Shown here: positions 1 through 6,982 of the stretch, piece by piece
Position numbering within the stretch: the stretch's first letter is position 1
Layout: every line of letters starts with the position of its first letter
NCBI GenBank assembly: GCA_964523015.1
Contig: CAZFXN010000071.1
Location: forward strand, 1 to 10,668
DNA from: JAWXBT01 sp964523015
GTDB taxonomy: Bacteria; Bdellovibrionota_C; UBA2361; J135
Direction: 5' to 3'
Length of the DNA stretch: 10,668 nucleotides
Notes under the pieces: model-generated
Told to the model about the DNA's origin: nothing
Databases searched by the model: none
The model's input: the letters and a program-made list of their open reading frames with translations, nothing else
Position numbers and translations under genes: made by a program

Positions 1-501
1 GCTCGGTGGATTTTGCGGAAAATGACTCATATTTTAACTGGCACAATGGTGCCGGATTTAAATTCTGGTATGAGAGTGTTTCGCCATAAGCTGTATCGGG
101 AATTTAAAAACCTATTGCCTATGGGGTTTTCTTTTACAACGACTATTACTATGGCGTCGTTATATTCTAACTATCGAATTAAATACGTTCCTATTAATTA
201 TGATAGGCGAGTTGGGAAATCGAACATCAAGCCAGTACGAGATTTCTTTGGCTTCTTAATGCTGATAATAAGAATTGCTTCCTATTTCGAGCCAATGCGC
301 TTCTTCTTGCCGCTTGCTTTTGGAACTATGGGGCTAGGCTTTCTAAAAGGCCTTAGAGATTTTATTCTTCTTGGCCAGATAGGGCCTTTAGCTGTTATTG
401 TCTTTCTAATGGGAATGCAGGTGTTTATTACCGGTATCCTTGCCGAGGTGATTGTGAGGCGTTCCTATTCTGGATCCAGTGAAAGTCAAAATGTAAGGTG
501 A
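1..501 (+). CDS. Membrane-anchored family 2 glycosyltransferase, dolichyl-phosphate-mannose-synthase-like (3' part only)
   Basis: The frame is open from base 1, so this is the C-terminal 166 residues of a gene that starts off the left edge; a TTG at 13 is only an internal Leu codon. The visible part keeps landmarks of the polyprenyl-phosphate sugar transferase (DPM1-like) GT2 group: DLNSGMRVF near visible residues 19-27, then GFSFTTT, then VPINYDRRVGKS. The last ~70 residues hold hydrophobic stretches, with two probable membrane helices at about 100-117 and 127-151, followed by a short polar tail. Family knowledge says such enzymes move a sugar from a nucleotide donor to polyprenyl phosphate, or act on a lipid carrier at the inner membrane. 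The N-terminal catalytic half with the nucleotide-binding Asp residues is missing, so donor and acceptor cannot be judged. Its stop overlaps the next start in TGATG (499-503), which points to coupled translation. Confidence 0.85.
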   Translation, partial: ARWILRKMTHILTGTMVPDLNSGMRVFRHKLYREFKNLLPMGFSFTTTITMASLYSNYRIKYVPINYDRRVGKSNIKPVRDFFGFLMLIIRIASYFEPMRFFLPLAFGTMGLGFLKGLRDFILLGQIGPLAVIVFLMGMQVFITGILAEVIVRRSYSGSSESQNVR

Positions 502-2078
502 TGTCGCTAACCCCATTTATAGTCATAGGGTCAGGGCCTGCTGGTATAGCCGCAGCGAACGCTCTTGTAAAAAGAGGGTGCAAGATTCTTATTCTAGATG
601 GCGGCGAAGAGCTTGAGCCTGAGATCAAAACATCAATAAATGCATTCAAGAAGCAATCTCCAGAACAATGGGATCAGGTAAAGTTGAATGCTTTCTCTGA
701 TAAAGTTTCTGTGGATCCAAAAGGTGTTCAAGTAAAGCTCGTTTGTGGTTCCGATTACCCCTATGCAGCAGTTGATAAAGAGATTCCTGTTCAGCCTCAT
801 GAAATCGGTCATCTAACGCCTTCGTTAGCAAAAGGTGGATTTAGTAATGTTTGGGGTAGCGCAGTAATGCCTTACTCTGAATCAGATATTAGCGACTGGC
901 CACTTACGCTCGCAGAATTAGAGCCTTACTATAAAGAAGTTTTAGAATTTATGCCGCTCTCTGCAAGAAGCGATAGATTAGAAAAAACATCTCCGATTTA
1001 TACCGAATCACCACATCTTTTGCCCACGAGTAAGCAAGCAATGAAGCTTCTTGATTCTCTTTCGCTCAATCGAAGATTCTTAGAGGACTCAGGTGTAAGC
1101 TTTGGTGTGTCTCGACTTGCAGTTTATCCTGATTGTGTAGAGTGTGGGTACTGTCTCTATGGATGCCCGCACGATCTTATATATTCTACGCGTCATACAC
1201 TAGCAGCTCTCTGCAGAAATCCACTTGTTGAATATGCTGGTGGGTACCGAGTTATAGAGATTAAGGAAGATGAACATGGTGTTGAAGTAGTTGCCATTGA
1301 TAGGACATATGGAGATACTCATTCTTTTAAAGGCAAGAAGGTGTATCTTGCGGCAGGTGTGATTTCGTCTGCAAAGATTTTGCTTTCGAGCTTTAAACGG
1401 TATGATATCTCTATTCCAATGCCAGTGAGTGAGTATTTCATCCTGCCTATGTTTCAGTTCCAGAGAACTCCTGGGGCAATGAAGGAATCTCTCCATACTC
1501 TCTCTCAAGTATTCATTGAAGTTTTTGATAAAGCAATCTCTAAGAAATTTGTGCACTTGCAAGTGTATAGTTATTCGGATCTTTACAAGAAAGCATTCTC
1601 TCAAACTTTGAAATTTCTAGGTCCATTGAAATTGATTTTAATGCCCTATATTTTAGAGAGAATGCTTGTCGTTCAGGGATACTTGCATTCAGAGGCATCG
1701 TCTTCAATTGAGCTGAGACTTGATAAATCTACGAATCTGCTTCACCTAAGCGGAAAGAAAAACATAAGCGCTGCTCTTACGATCCGCAAGATTGTCAAAA
1801 AACTTATGGTTCTTCGAAAATATACAGGAGCTATCCCTGTCTCACCAATGCTTCAGATTGGCAAGCCAGGAGATGGAAGACATGCTGGAGCTACTTTTCC
1901 CATGAGCCGTGAACCGACTGAATTTCAAACTGATCTCTTGGGAAGGCCGTTTAATTCGAGTAATATACATGTAGTTGATGCCTCGGTTTTACCGTCTATC
2001 CCAGCACCGACAATAACTTTTACCGCAATGGCAAATGCTGCTCGTATCGCAGCTACTTCTTTGAGCGAGGGAAAATGA
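501..2078 (+). CDS. GMC-family FAD-dependent oxidoreductase with a ferredoxin-like Cys motif
   Basis: This is a 525-residue flavoenzyme. The N-terminus carries the FAD Rossmann motif GSGPAG at residues 10-15, ending in the acidic strand LILDGG. KGGFSNVWG near 111-119 matches the second FAD-contact region of GMC enzymes. The C-terminal GMC domain starts around 455, with His461 in RHAGATFPM, then the closing FAD segment HVVDASVLPS (490-499) and MANAARIA. Unusual within the fold is CVECGYCLYGCP at 212-223, spaced Cx2Cx2Cx3CP like a [4Fe-4S] ferredoxin site. GMC enzymes oxidise alcohols or sugars to carbonyls. Here the locus suggests a sugar or lipid-linked glycan substrate, but the exact one is unknown. 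I chose ATG 501 over GTG 498 because it gives the usual short lead into the FAD motif and a TGATG coupling with the upstream stop. AAGG at 495-498 is too close to be a good ribosome site, so coupling probably matters. Confidence 0.88.
   Translation: MSLTPFIVIGSGPAGIAAANALVKRGCKILILDGGEELEPEIKTSINAFKKQSPEQWDQVKLNAFSDKVSVDPKGVQVKLVCGSDYPYAAVDKEIPVQPHEIGHLTPSLAKGGFSNVWGSAVMPYSESDISDWPLTLAELEPYYKEVLEFMPLSARSDRLEKTSPIYTESPHLLPTSKQAMKLLDSLSLNRRFLEDSGVSFGVSRLAVYPDCVECGYCLYGCPHDLIYSTRHTLAALCRNPLVEYAGGYRVIEIKEDEHGVEVVAIDRTYGDTHSFKGKKVYLAAGVISSAKILLSSFKRYDISIPMPVSEYFILPMFQFQRTPGAMKESLHTLSQVFIEVFDKAISKKFVHLQVYSYSDLYKKAFSQTLKFLGPLKLILMPYILERMLVVQGYLHSEASSSIELRLDKSTNLLHLSGKKNISAALTIRKIVKKLMVLRKYTGAIPVSPMLQIGKPGDGRHAGATFPMSREPTEFQTDLLGRPFNSSNIHVVDASVLPSIPAPTITFTAMANAARIAATSLSEGK
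2067..2071 (+). promoter_or_regulatory. Ribosome binding site for the SDR gene
   Basis: GAGGG inside the end of the oxidoreductase gene lies 3 nt before ATG 2075. It is close but purine-rich and complementary to the 16S anti-Shine-Dalgarno. It supports ATG 2075 as the start and coupled translation through the ATGA overlap. Confidence 0.45.
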
Positions 2079-2926
2079 GTAGCACATTACAATTTCTAAT
2101 TACTGGATCTACAGGGTATGTGGGGTCTCAGATCTCTGCATTCTTAGGCGAGCGAGGTCATGTGGTACGGGGATTAAATCGTTCAAAGAAAAATGGTGAA
2201 GCTTTTACATATAAGTTAGGCGAGAAGCCTCCCCATGAGGCGTTTAACGGTGTTGACGTTCTTATTCACTGTGCTTACGACATGAAGGCAATAAAGTGGG
2301 GTAGGATCTATGGTACTAATGTAGAAGGAACTCGATTGCTCTTAAAGGCGGCAAAGGAGGCAGGGGTAAAAAAAATCATACTCATCTCCAGCATTAGTGC
2401 ATTTGAAGGCTCTAGTTCACTGTATGGAAAGGCAAAGCTTTTGATGGAAGAGGATGTACTAAATGCGGGTGGAGCCGTTGTTCGACCTGGACTTGTGTAT
2501 GGGGAAAAGCCGGGTGGAATGATCGGAACACTGACAGGGCTTGTTAAGCTAGCAAAAATAATACCGATAGTTGGTGGCAGTAAAAAAATGTATCTTTGTC
2601 ATCAAGATGATTTATCAGAACTTCTCTTAAAGCTCTCTTCGGATGATACACTCAATATTACTGAGCCTTTTATTGCAGCCAGTCAAAATGGGCATACTTT
2701 TCGTGATATCTTAAGCATTCTGGCTGAGAGGCTTTCGAAAGATAGGATTTTTTTTCCTGTGCCTTGGCAATGTGCTTGGCTGGCACTCAAGGTGTTTGAG
2801 CTGTCTGGAAGATCGTTAGGCTTTAAGAGCGATAGTCTCAAGAGTCTTATGAACCCAAATCCTGCGCTTGATTTTGCTTTTACCCAAAGTGCAGAAGTAC
2901 ATTTTAGAGATTTTTTGGTGTCTTAA
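2075..2926 (+). CDS. NAD(P)-dependent sugar epimerase/dehydratase (extended SDR family)
   Basis: This 283-residue protein has a classic extended-SDR layout. The nucleotide-binding glycine motif GSTGYVG is at 11-17, an Asn-Val segment (TNVEGTR) near 81-87, a serine strand ILISSIS at 102-108, and the YxxxK pair at Tyr117/Lys121. RPGLVYGE at 137-144 matches the substrate-side motif common in nucleotide-sugar epimerases and dehydratases. It is shorter than a typical UDP-sugar 4-epimerase (about 310-340), and its C-terminal part resembles atypical members, so the reaction (epimerisation, dehydration or keto-reduction) is not settled. A keto-reductase acting on the product of the upstream GMC oxidase would be an attractive pairing, but this is inference. 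ATG 2075 overlaps the upstream TGA as ATGA, and GAGGG at 2067-2071 is a reasonable though close ribosome site. Its stop lies 1 nt before asnB. Confidence 0.87.
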   Translation: MSSTLQFLITGSTGYVGSQISAFLGERGHVVRGLNRSKKNGEAFTYKLGEKPPHEAFNGVDVLIHCAYDMKAIKWGRIYGTNVEGTRLLLKAAKEAGVKKIILISSISAFEGSSSLYGKAKLLMEEDVLNAGGAVVRPGLVYGEKPGGMIGTLTGLVKLAKIIPIVGGSKKMYLCHQDDLSELLLKLSSDDTLNITEPFIAASQNGHTFRDILSILAERLSKDRIFFPVPWQCAWLALKVFELSGRSLGFKSDSLKSLMNPNPALDFAFTQSAEVHFRDFLVS

Positions 2927-2927
2927 T

Positions 2928-4871
2928 ATGTGTGGAATAGCTGGAAAACTGAGTTGGTCTCAAAGCCCTACACGAGATGTCGTAAAAGCTATGACTGATG
3001 AGATGTATCTCAGGGGTCCTGATGGAGAAGGCCTGTACTCTGATGATTTTGTAAGTCTCGGTCATAGACGATTGTCGATTATAGATCTAAGTGAGCATGG
3101 TAAGCAGCCCATGTCTGATAGCACTGGACGATATTGGATTACCTTTAATGGGGAGATCTATAATTTTCAAGATATTCGCAAAATACTAGAAAGTGAGGGT
3201 GCTCAATTTCGCTCTAATTCTGATACCGAGGTGATTTTAGAGGCGTATAAAAAATGGGGCAGAGGTTGTCTTGAAAAACTAAATGGTATGTTCGCGTTTG
3301 CTATTTGGGATAAGGAGCAGCACACCTTATTTATTGCTCGAGATCGACTGGGCAAAAAGCCACTCTACTATTATCAGTTTTCAGATGGAAGTATTTCCTT
3401 CTCTTCGCAAATAAAAGCACTTGTTTTAGATCCACAAATCAAGAAAGAATTAAATAGGAAAGCTGTTAATCAGTACTTAGCGCTGGGTTATGTTCTTTCT
3501 AATCAATCAATATTTAAGGGAGTGCAAAAACTAGAAGCAGCTCACTCATTGTTTATTGAGCCTGACAGGCCTTGGCATGTTGAGCCTTATTGGAAATTAG
3601 AGGACTTCTTTGCGACTAAAACTTCTCAGACGGAAGCAAGTGCATCAGACGAACTAAATGCGTTACTAGATGATGCCACGAGGATTCGAATGATCAGTGA
3701 TGTTCCGCTTGGCGCTTTTCTAAGTGGAGGACTTGATTCTTCTTCTATTGTGCGTTCGATGTGCAATTTTAAAAACTCAGATAATGTTTTTACCTGTTCC
3801 ATTGGATTTGATGAGCCAGGTTATAGCGAACTCTCGGAAGCGAGTGAGCTAGCGAACTATTTAAATGTCAATCACCATTCGAAAACAATATCTCCAAACA
3901 TGGTTGATATACTCCGGGATATTGTATATCTCGCAGATGAGCCTTTTTCTGACAATTCTATGATACCAACCTATTACTTATCACAGTTTGCTCGCGAGAA
4001 AGTTACCGTAGCATTATCAGGGGATGGTGGAGATGAGATATTCGCTGGCTATGAAACATATGCTGCGGATAAATGGCATAGAATCTTTTCTAAGATTCCT
4101 CTTCCTTTGTTAAATTTTATTGCTTCAGCGGCAGACAACCTACTCCCGGTGACTCATAATAAGGTTAGTTTTGATTATAAACTTAGGCAATTCCTTGCTG
4201 GTCGAGGTATGGACCAAGTTCAAGCCCATTATCATTGGAGAACTATATTTTCTGATAATGAAAGAGCGCGATTGTTAAAGAACTTTGACGTTGCGGATTT
4301 AAGCGAGCCTCTTTCTCATTTTAAGTCAGTGGCGGCGTGTTGCGATAATGGACACTGGCTTGACCAAGCAATGTATGTCGATATCAAGACGTGGCTGGTT
4401 GATGATATATTGGTGAAGGCAGATCGAATGTCGATGGCACACTCGCTTGAAGTCAGGTGTCCGTTTCTTGATCATAGAATGGTGGAATTTGCTGCTTCAT
4501 TGCCGGTTGATTTGAAAATGAAGGGATTTACTAAAAAATACATCCTGAAGAAAAGCCAAGAGCATCGACTTCCTCACTCTGTTATATATCGTAAAAAGAA
4601 AGGCTTTAATGCTCCTGTTGCTCACTGGTTAAATTCTTCGCTTCGAGAATTAGCCAAAGATTTATCTGCATCAGGAACAATATTTAGCGAGGTAGTTGAT
4701 CCTGCACAGGTAAATTCGCTTATTGATGATCATATGAAAAAGAAGGCAGATAATAATTTCAAGCTACTAAATCTCATAAATCTTGGTTTATGGCTTGAGA
4801 TGCATTTTGGTGACATAAATAAAGTGCAAGCTCCCGCGTTAGCTTCGGTAGCTTTAGGGAGATCTCGCTAA
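2928..4871 (+). CDS. asnB: Glutamine-hydrolysing asparagine-synthetase-like amidotransferase
   Basis: This is a 647-residue class II glutamine amidotransferase fused to an ATP-pyrophosphatase synthetase domain. The start is fixed at ATG 2928 because Cys2 of MCGIAG must be N-terminal after Met removal to act as glutaminase nucleophile; an earlier in-frame ATG at 2868 would bury it. Other glutaminase residues are Arg48 in GHRRLS, Asn74 in FNGEIYN and Asp99 in SNSDTE. The synthetase domain, from about 240, has the P-loop SGGLDSS at 266-272 and SGDGGDEIFAGY at 364-375. All key residues seem intact and length fits the roughly 600-650-residue AsnB family. In polysaccharide loci, AsnB paralogues often amidate sugar carboxylates instead of making asparagine. 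The setting favours that here, but specificity cannot be read from sequence. The last ~18 residues form a non-conserved-looking tail, and the stop overlaps the convergent gene's stop. Confidence 0.93.
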   Translation: MCGIAGKLSWSQSPTRDVVKAMTDEMYLRGPDGEGLYSDDFVSLGHRRLSIIDLSEHGKQPMSDSTGRYWITFNGEIYNFQDIRKILESEGAQFRSNSDTEVILEAYKKWGRGCLEKLNGMFAFAIWDKEQHTLFIARDRLGKKPLYYYQFSDGSISFSSQIKALVLDPQIKKELNRKAVNQYLALGYVLSNQSIFKGVQKLEAAHSLFIEPDRPWHVEPYWKLEDFFATKTSQTEASASDELNALLDDATRIRMISDVPLGAFLSGGLDSSSIVRSMCNFKNSDNVFTCSIGFDEPGYSELSEASELANYLNVNHHSKTISPNMVDILRDIVYLADEPFSDNSMIPTYYLSQFAREKVTVALSGDGGDEIFAGYETYAADKWHRIFSKIPLPLLNFIASAADNLLPVTHNKVSFDYKLRQFLAGRGMDQVQAHYHWRTIFSDNERARLLKNFDVADLSEPLSHFKSVAACCDNGHWLDQAMYVDIKTWLVDDILVKADRMSMAHSLEVRCPFLDHRMVEFAASLPVDLKMKGFTKKYILKKSQEHRLPHSVIYRKKKGFNAPVAHWLNSSLRELAKDLSASGTIFSEVVDPAQVNSLIDDHMKKKADNNFKLLNLINLGLWLEMHFGDINKVQAPALASVALGRSR

Positions 4872-6976
4872 GAGGTTGTAGCTTTCTTCTGAATTGATCG
4901 GAGTAAGTTCAGTGCCCCAGTGCTTTTGAAGGCTAACTTNNNNNNNNNNAATCCCTCAAGCTTTAAGAGTAAGCTTGATGTTTTCGCAGTAGCTTTCGAA
5001 AAATGTGTGTACAATTCTTCTTGTTCTGCTGATTCCGATGAGATTGTGCGTAGAGGTATCTGAGCTACATTCTGAACTATCGCTTTGTATTCTTTCCAGT
5101 TTTTGGCGATGATATCAAGCTGGGAGAGGAAGGATTTTTTAGTTACAGTATCTAATACCCAGCCTCCATTATAGTAAGATACTCGCTCTGCGGGAGCACC
5201 AAATGGTGTAGAGATAACAGGTACTCCAGCATTCCAAGCCTCATCAAGTGTAATACTGTAAGTCTCAGGACAAAGAGAAAGGATTCCTATTACATCTGGG
5301 TCTAATTCCCGGATTTGAGAATACAAGTTTTCTCTAGTATATGGTCCATGTTGAGTGGCTAAGTGACCTTCCTCGGTGTAGAGCTGCCCAAGAATGTGCC
5401 ATTCGATAGGAACTCCTGATTCTAATGTTTTAGTTCGTGCAATATCTGTAATGACAAGAGATGCTTTGTGAATTGGGAGGTAGCCCACAAAGGCAACTTT
5501 GAGGGGTCTCTCTGCTGAGGGAGGAGTCTTTGCTTTGGCACTAATCTTTCCTTGGTCCCTAACATTTAGAATTCCATGGCTCATTTGGTACCACGGAATC
5601 TCTGCTCGTAAGATTCGGTCGACATAGTGTCGAGTTGAGTTTGAGAAACAAAAAACTTTATTCGCATTTTCTAAAAGTTTTTTTGCTATGCGTCGCTGCT
5701 TAGAAATATCACTTTCTGCTATACTGCAACTTGTTGTACATTCATGGCCATTACAATGTTTTCCTTGAGAAGTTATTAAGTATAACTTCGGGCAAATAAG
5801 GTGGTAGTCATGGATGGAGACAAAATAGTTCCCATGATCTATGAGTGCTTGAGATAGCTCCACGATATCAAATCGCAAAGAGTGGTGAAGATGAACAATG
5901 TCAAAATACTTTCTTGAAATAAGCTCTTTGAGTGAGAAGTCGGTAAGCTTCTTAGTGTATCTTCTATGAGCATTCGGCAAATGTGCAGTTAGGTGGAACC
6001 CGTCAGGGCTTTTTACCAAGCTCCAGTTTGCAGAGTCTTCCGTGTGATTGATAATATCTTGGACTAAATACTCTGTTCCGCCGATGGAGTGATATATTTC
6101 CTCAAACGGACCGTTATGTAGAATGTGAAGGACACGTTTCGATTTAGATTCGTTCCACCTAAGGACCATCGCATCAAGTATTTTCGCGTGAATAGTGGAG
6201 AGTGGAAACTCAGCACAGAATTTGGCTACATCTTCAAAGTACTTAGGGTATCTCTCTCTGATAATCTCTGAATTACGTTTCGTCAAATCGTCTTTTGCAC
6301 CTTGGAATGACATGCTTCCTTTGTGAAAGACGTAGGTAGCATCATCAAGAATATCTTTATATCCAGCAGCTTGAGATCGACAGCAGAAGTCGTTTTCTTC
6401 GCCATACCCTTTGCCAAATGCAGAGTCTAGAACGCCGATTTTGTCTATGACTTCTCGTTTGATGTACATGCAGAATCCAACTGCTGAGGGAAGAGACGGA
6501 TACCACTTGTCAGAGACCTCTTCGATCAATTGAGCTATGTTTTTGAGTGAGTATCCTTCTGGTAGTGCATTGTCAGCACAAAATGTAGGAAAGGAGCAGA
6601 TAGTACCATTATTTGTAAGCGGTGTAACTGAACCTACAGTTGCACTCGAGTAGGCAGCACCGTACATTTTTCTGAGCCATCCTTCAGTCACGATAGTATC
6701 GCTATTCAACAAAACGACATCGTCAGTTTGTGCAATTGCTATTCCTAAATTGCAGGTGCCAATAAATCCAAGATTCTCTGTATTTCGAGAAATCAATAAA
6801 TTTGCCTGGCAACGTATGCGACGGGGAAGGATATCTAGTAACTCACCACTTGAACTACAGTCATCAATTACTATTATTCGATGTGCTTCGGTAGTATGAC
6901 GGATAACGCTATCCAGGCATTCAATAGTATCCTTGAAGGCGTTATAGACAGGTATGATGACACTACATTGATTCAT
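4868..6976 (-). CDS. Bifunctional glycosyltransferase: GT2 domain fused to GT4 domain
   Basis: This 702-residue protein carries two transferase folds. Residues 1-245 are GT2 (GT-A): SVIIPVYN at 5-12, the nucleotide-binding IDDCSS at 37-42, the metal site NSDT at 91-94 and GEENDF at 192-197. Residues about 281-650 are GT4 (GT-B): GGTEYL at 299-304 in the N-lobe loop, HDYHLICP at 389-396, and the donor-binding E-x7-E pair at Glu571/Glu579 in the segment PETYSITLDEAWNAGVPVIS. Four cysteines (395, 408, 413, 417) sit after HDYHLICP. No signal peptide or membrane helix is visible, so it is probably cytoplasmic or peripheral, adding two sugars to a lipid-linked chain. The start lies 6 nt after the upstream gene's stop with no clear Shine-Dalgarno, implying coupling. 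Ten Ns fall at residues ~676-679; the 23 residues after them (ending LLRSIQKKATTS) look plausible, but the frame depends on the true gap size. Confidence 0.88.
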   Translation of the reverse strand: MNQCSVIIPVYNAFKDTIECLDSVIRHTTEAHRIIVIDDCSSSGELLDILPRRIRCQANLLISRNTENLGFIGTCNLGIAIAQTDDVVLLNSDTIVTEGWLRKMYGAAYSSATVGSVTPLTNNGTICSFPTFCADNALPEGYSLKNIAQLIEEVSDKWYPSLPSAVGFCMYIKREVIDKIGVLDSAFGKGYGEENDFCCRSQAAGYKDILDDATYVFHKGSMSFQGAKDDLTKRNSEIIRERYPKYFEDVAKFCAEFPLSTIHAKILDAMVLRWNESKSKRVLHILHNGPFEEIYHSIGGTEYLVQDIINHTEDSANWSLVKSPDGFHLTAHLPNAHRRYTKKLTDFSLKELISRKYFDIVHLHHSLRFDIVELSQALIDHGNYFVSIHDYHLICPKLYLITSQGKHCNGHECTTSCSIAESDISKQRRIAKKLLENANKVFCFSNSTRHYVDRILRAEIPWYQMSHGILNVRDQGKISAKAKTPPSAERPLKVAFVGYLPIHKASLVITDIARTKTLESGVPIEWHILGQLYTEEGHLATQHGPYTRENLYSQIRELDPDVIGILSLCPETYSITLDEAWNAGVPVISTPFGAPAERVSYYNGGWVLDTVTKKSFLSQLDIIAKNWKEYKAIVQNVAQIPLRTISSESAEQEELYTHFSKATAKTSSLLLKLEGXXXXKLAFKSTGALNLLRSIQKKATTS
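4940..4949. other. Assembly gap (ten Ns) inside a coding region
   Basis: Ten undetermined bases interrupt the 3' end of the GT2-GT4 gene. A round ten suggests a scaffolding placeholder, so the real length is unknown. The minus-strand frame beyond the gap stays open for 23 codons. One of the other two frames hits a stop at once (AGT TAG), and the other reads on without resembling a GT tail. AAGCTT occurs twice close by (4958-4963 and 4971-4976). Confidence 0.97.
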
Positions 6977-6982
6977 GTTGCA

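Noticed and set aside
1200..1604. 134-codon open frame on the minus strand
   Set aside because: It lies wholly antisense to the oxidoreductase, has no recognisable motif, and the plus-strand protein explains the region.
2868..2927. Upstream in-frame ATG extending the amidotransferase by 20 residues
   Set aside because: It would overlap the SDR gene and bury the Cys that must be at the mature N-terminus; ATG 2928 gives MCGIAG.
4831..4861. CTCCC/GGGAG inverted repeat as a terminator between convergent genes
   Set aside because: It has a large internal loop and no T-tract on either strand, and it lies within asnB coding sequence.
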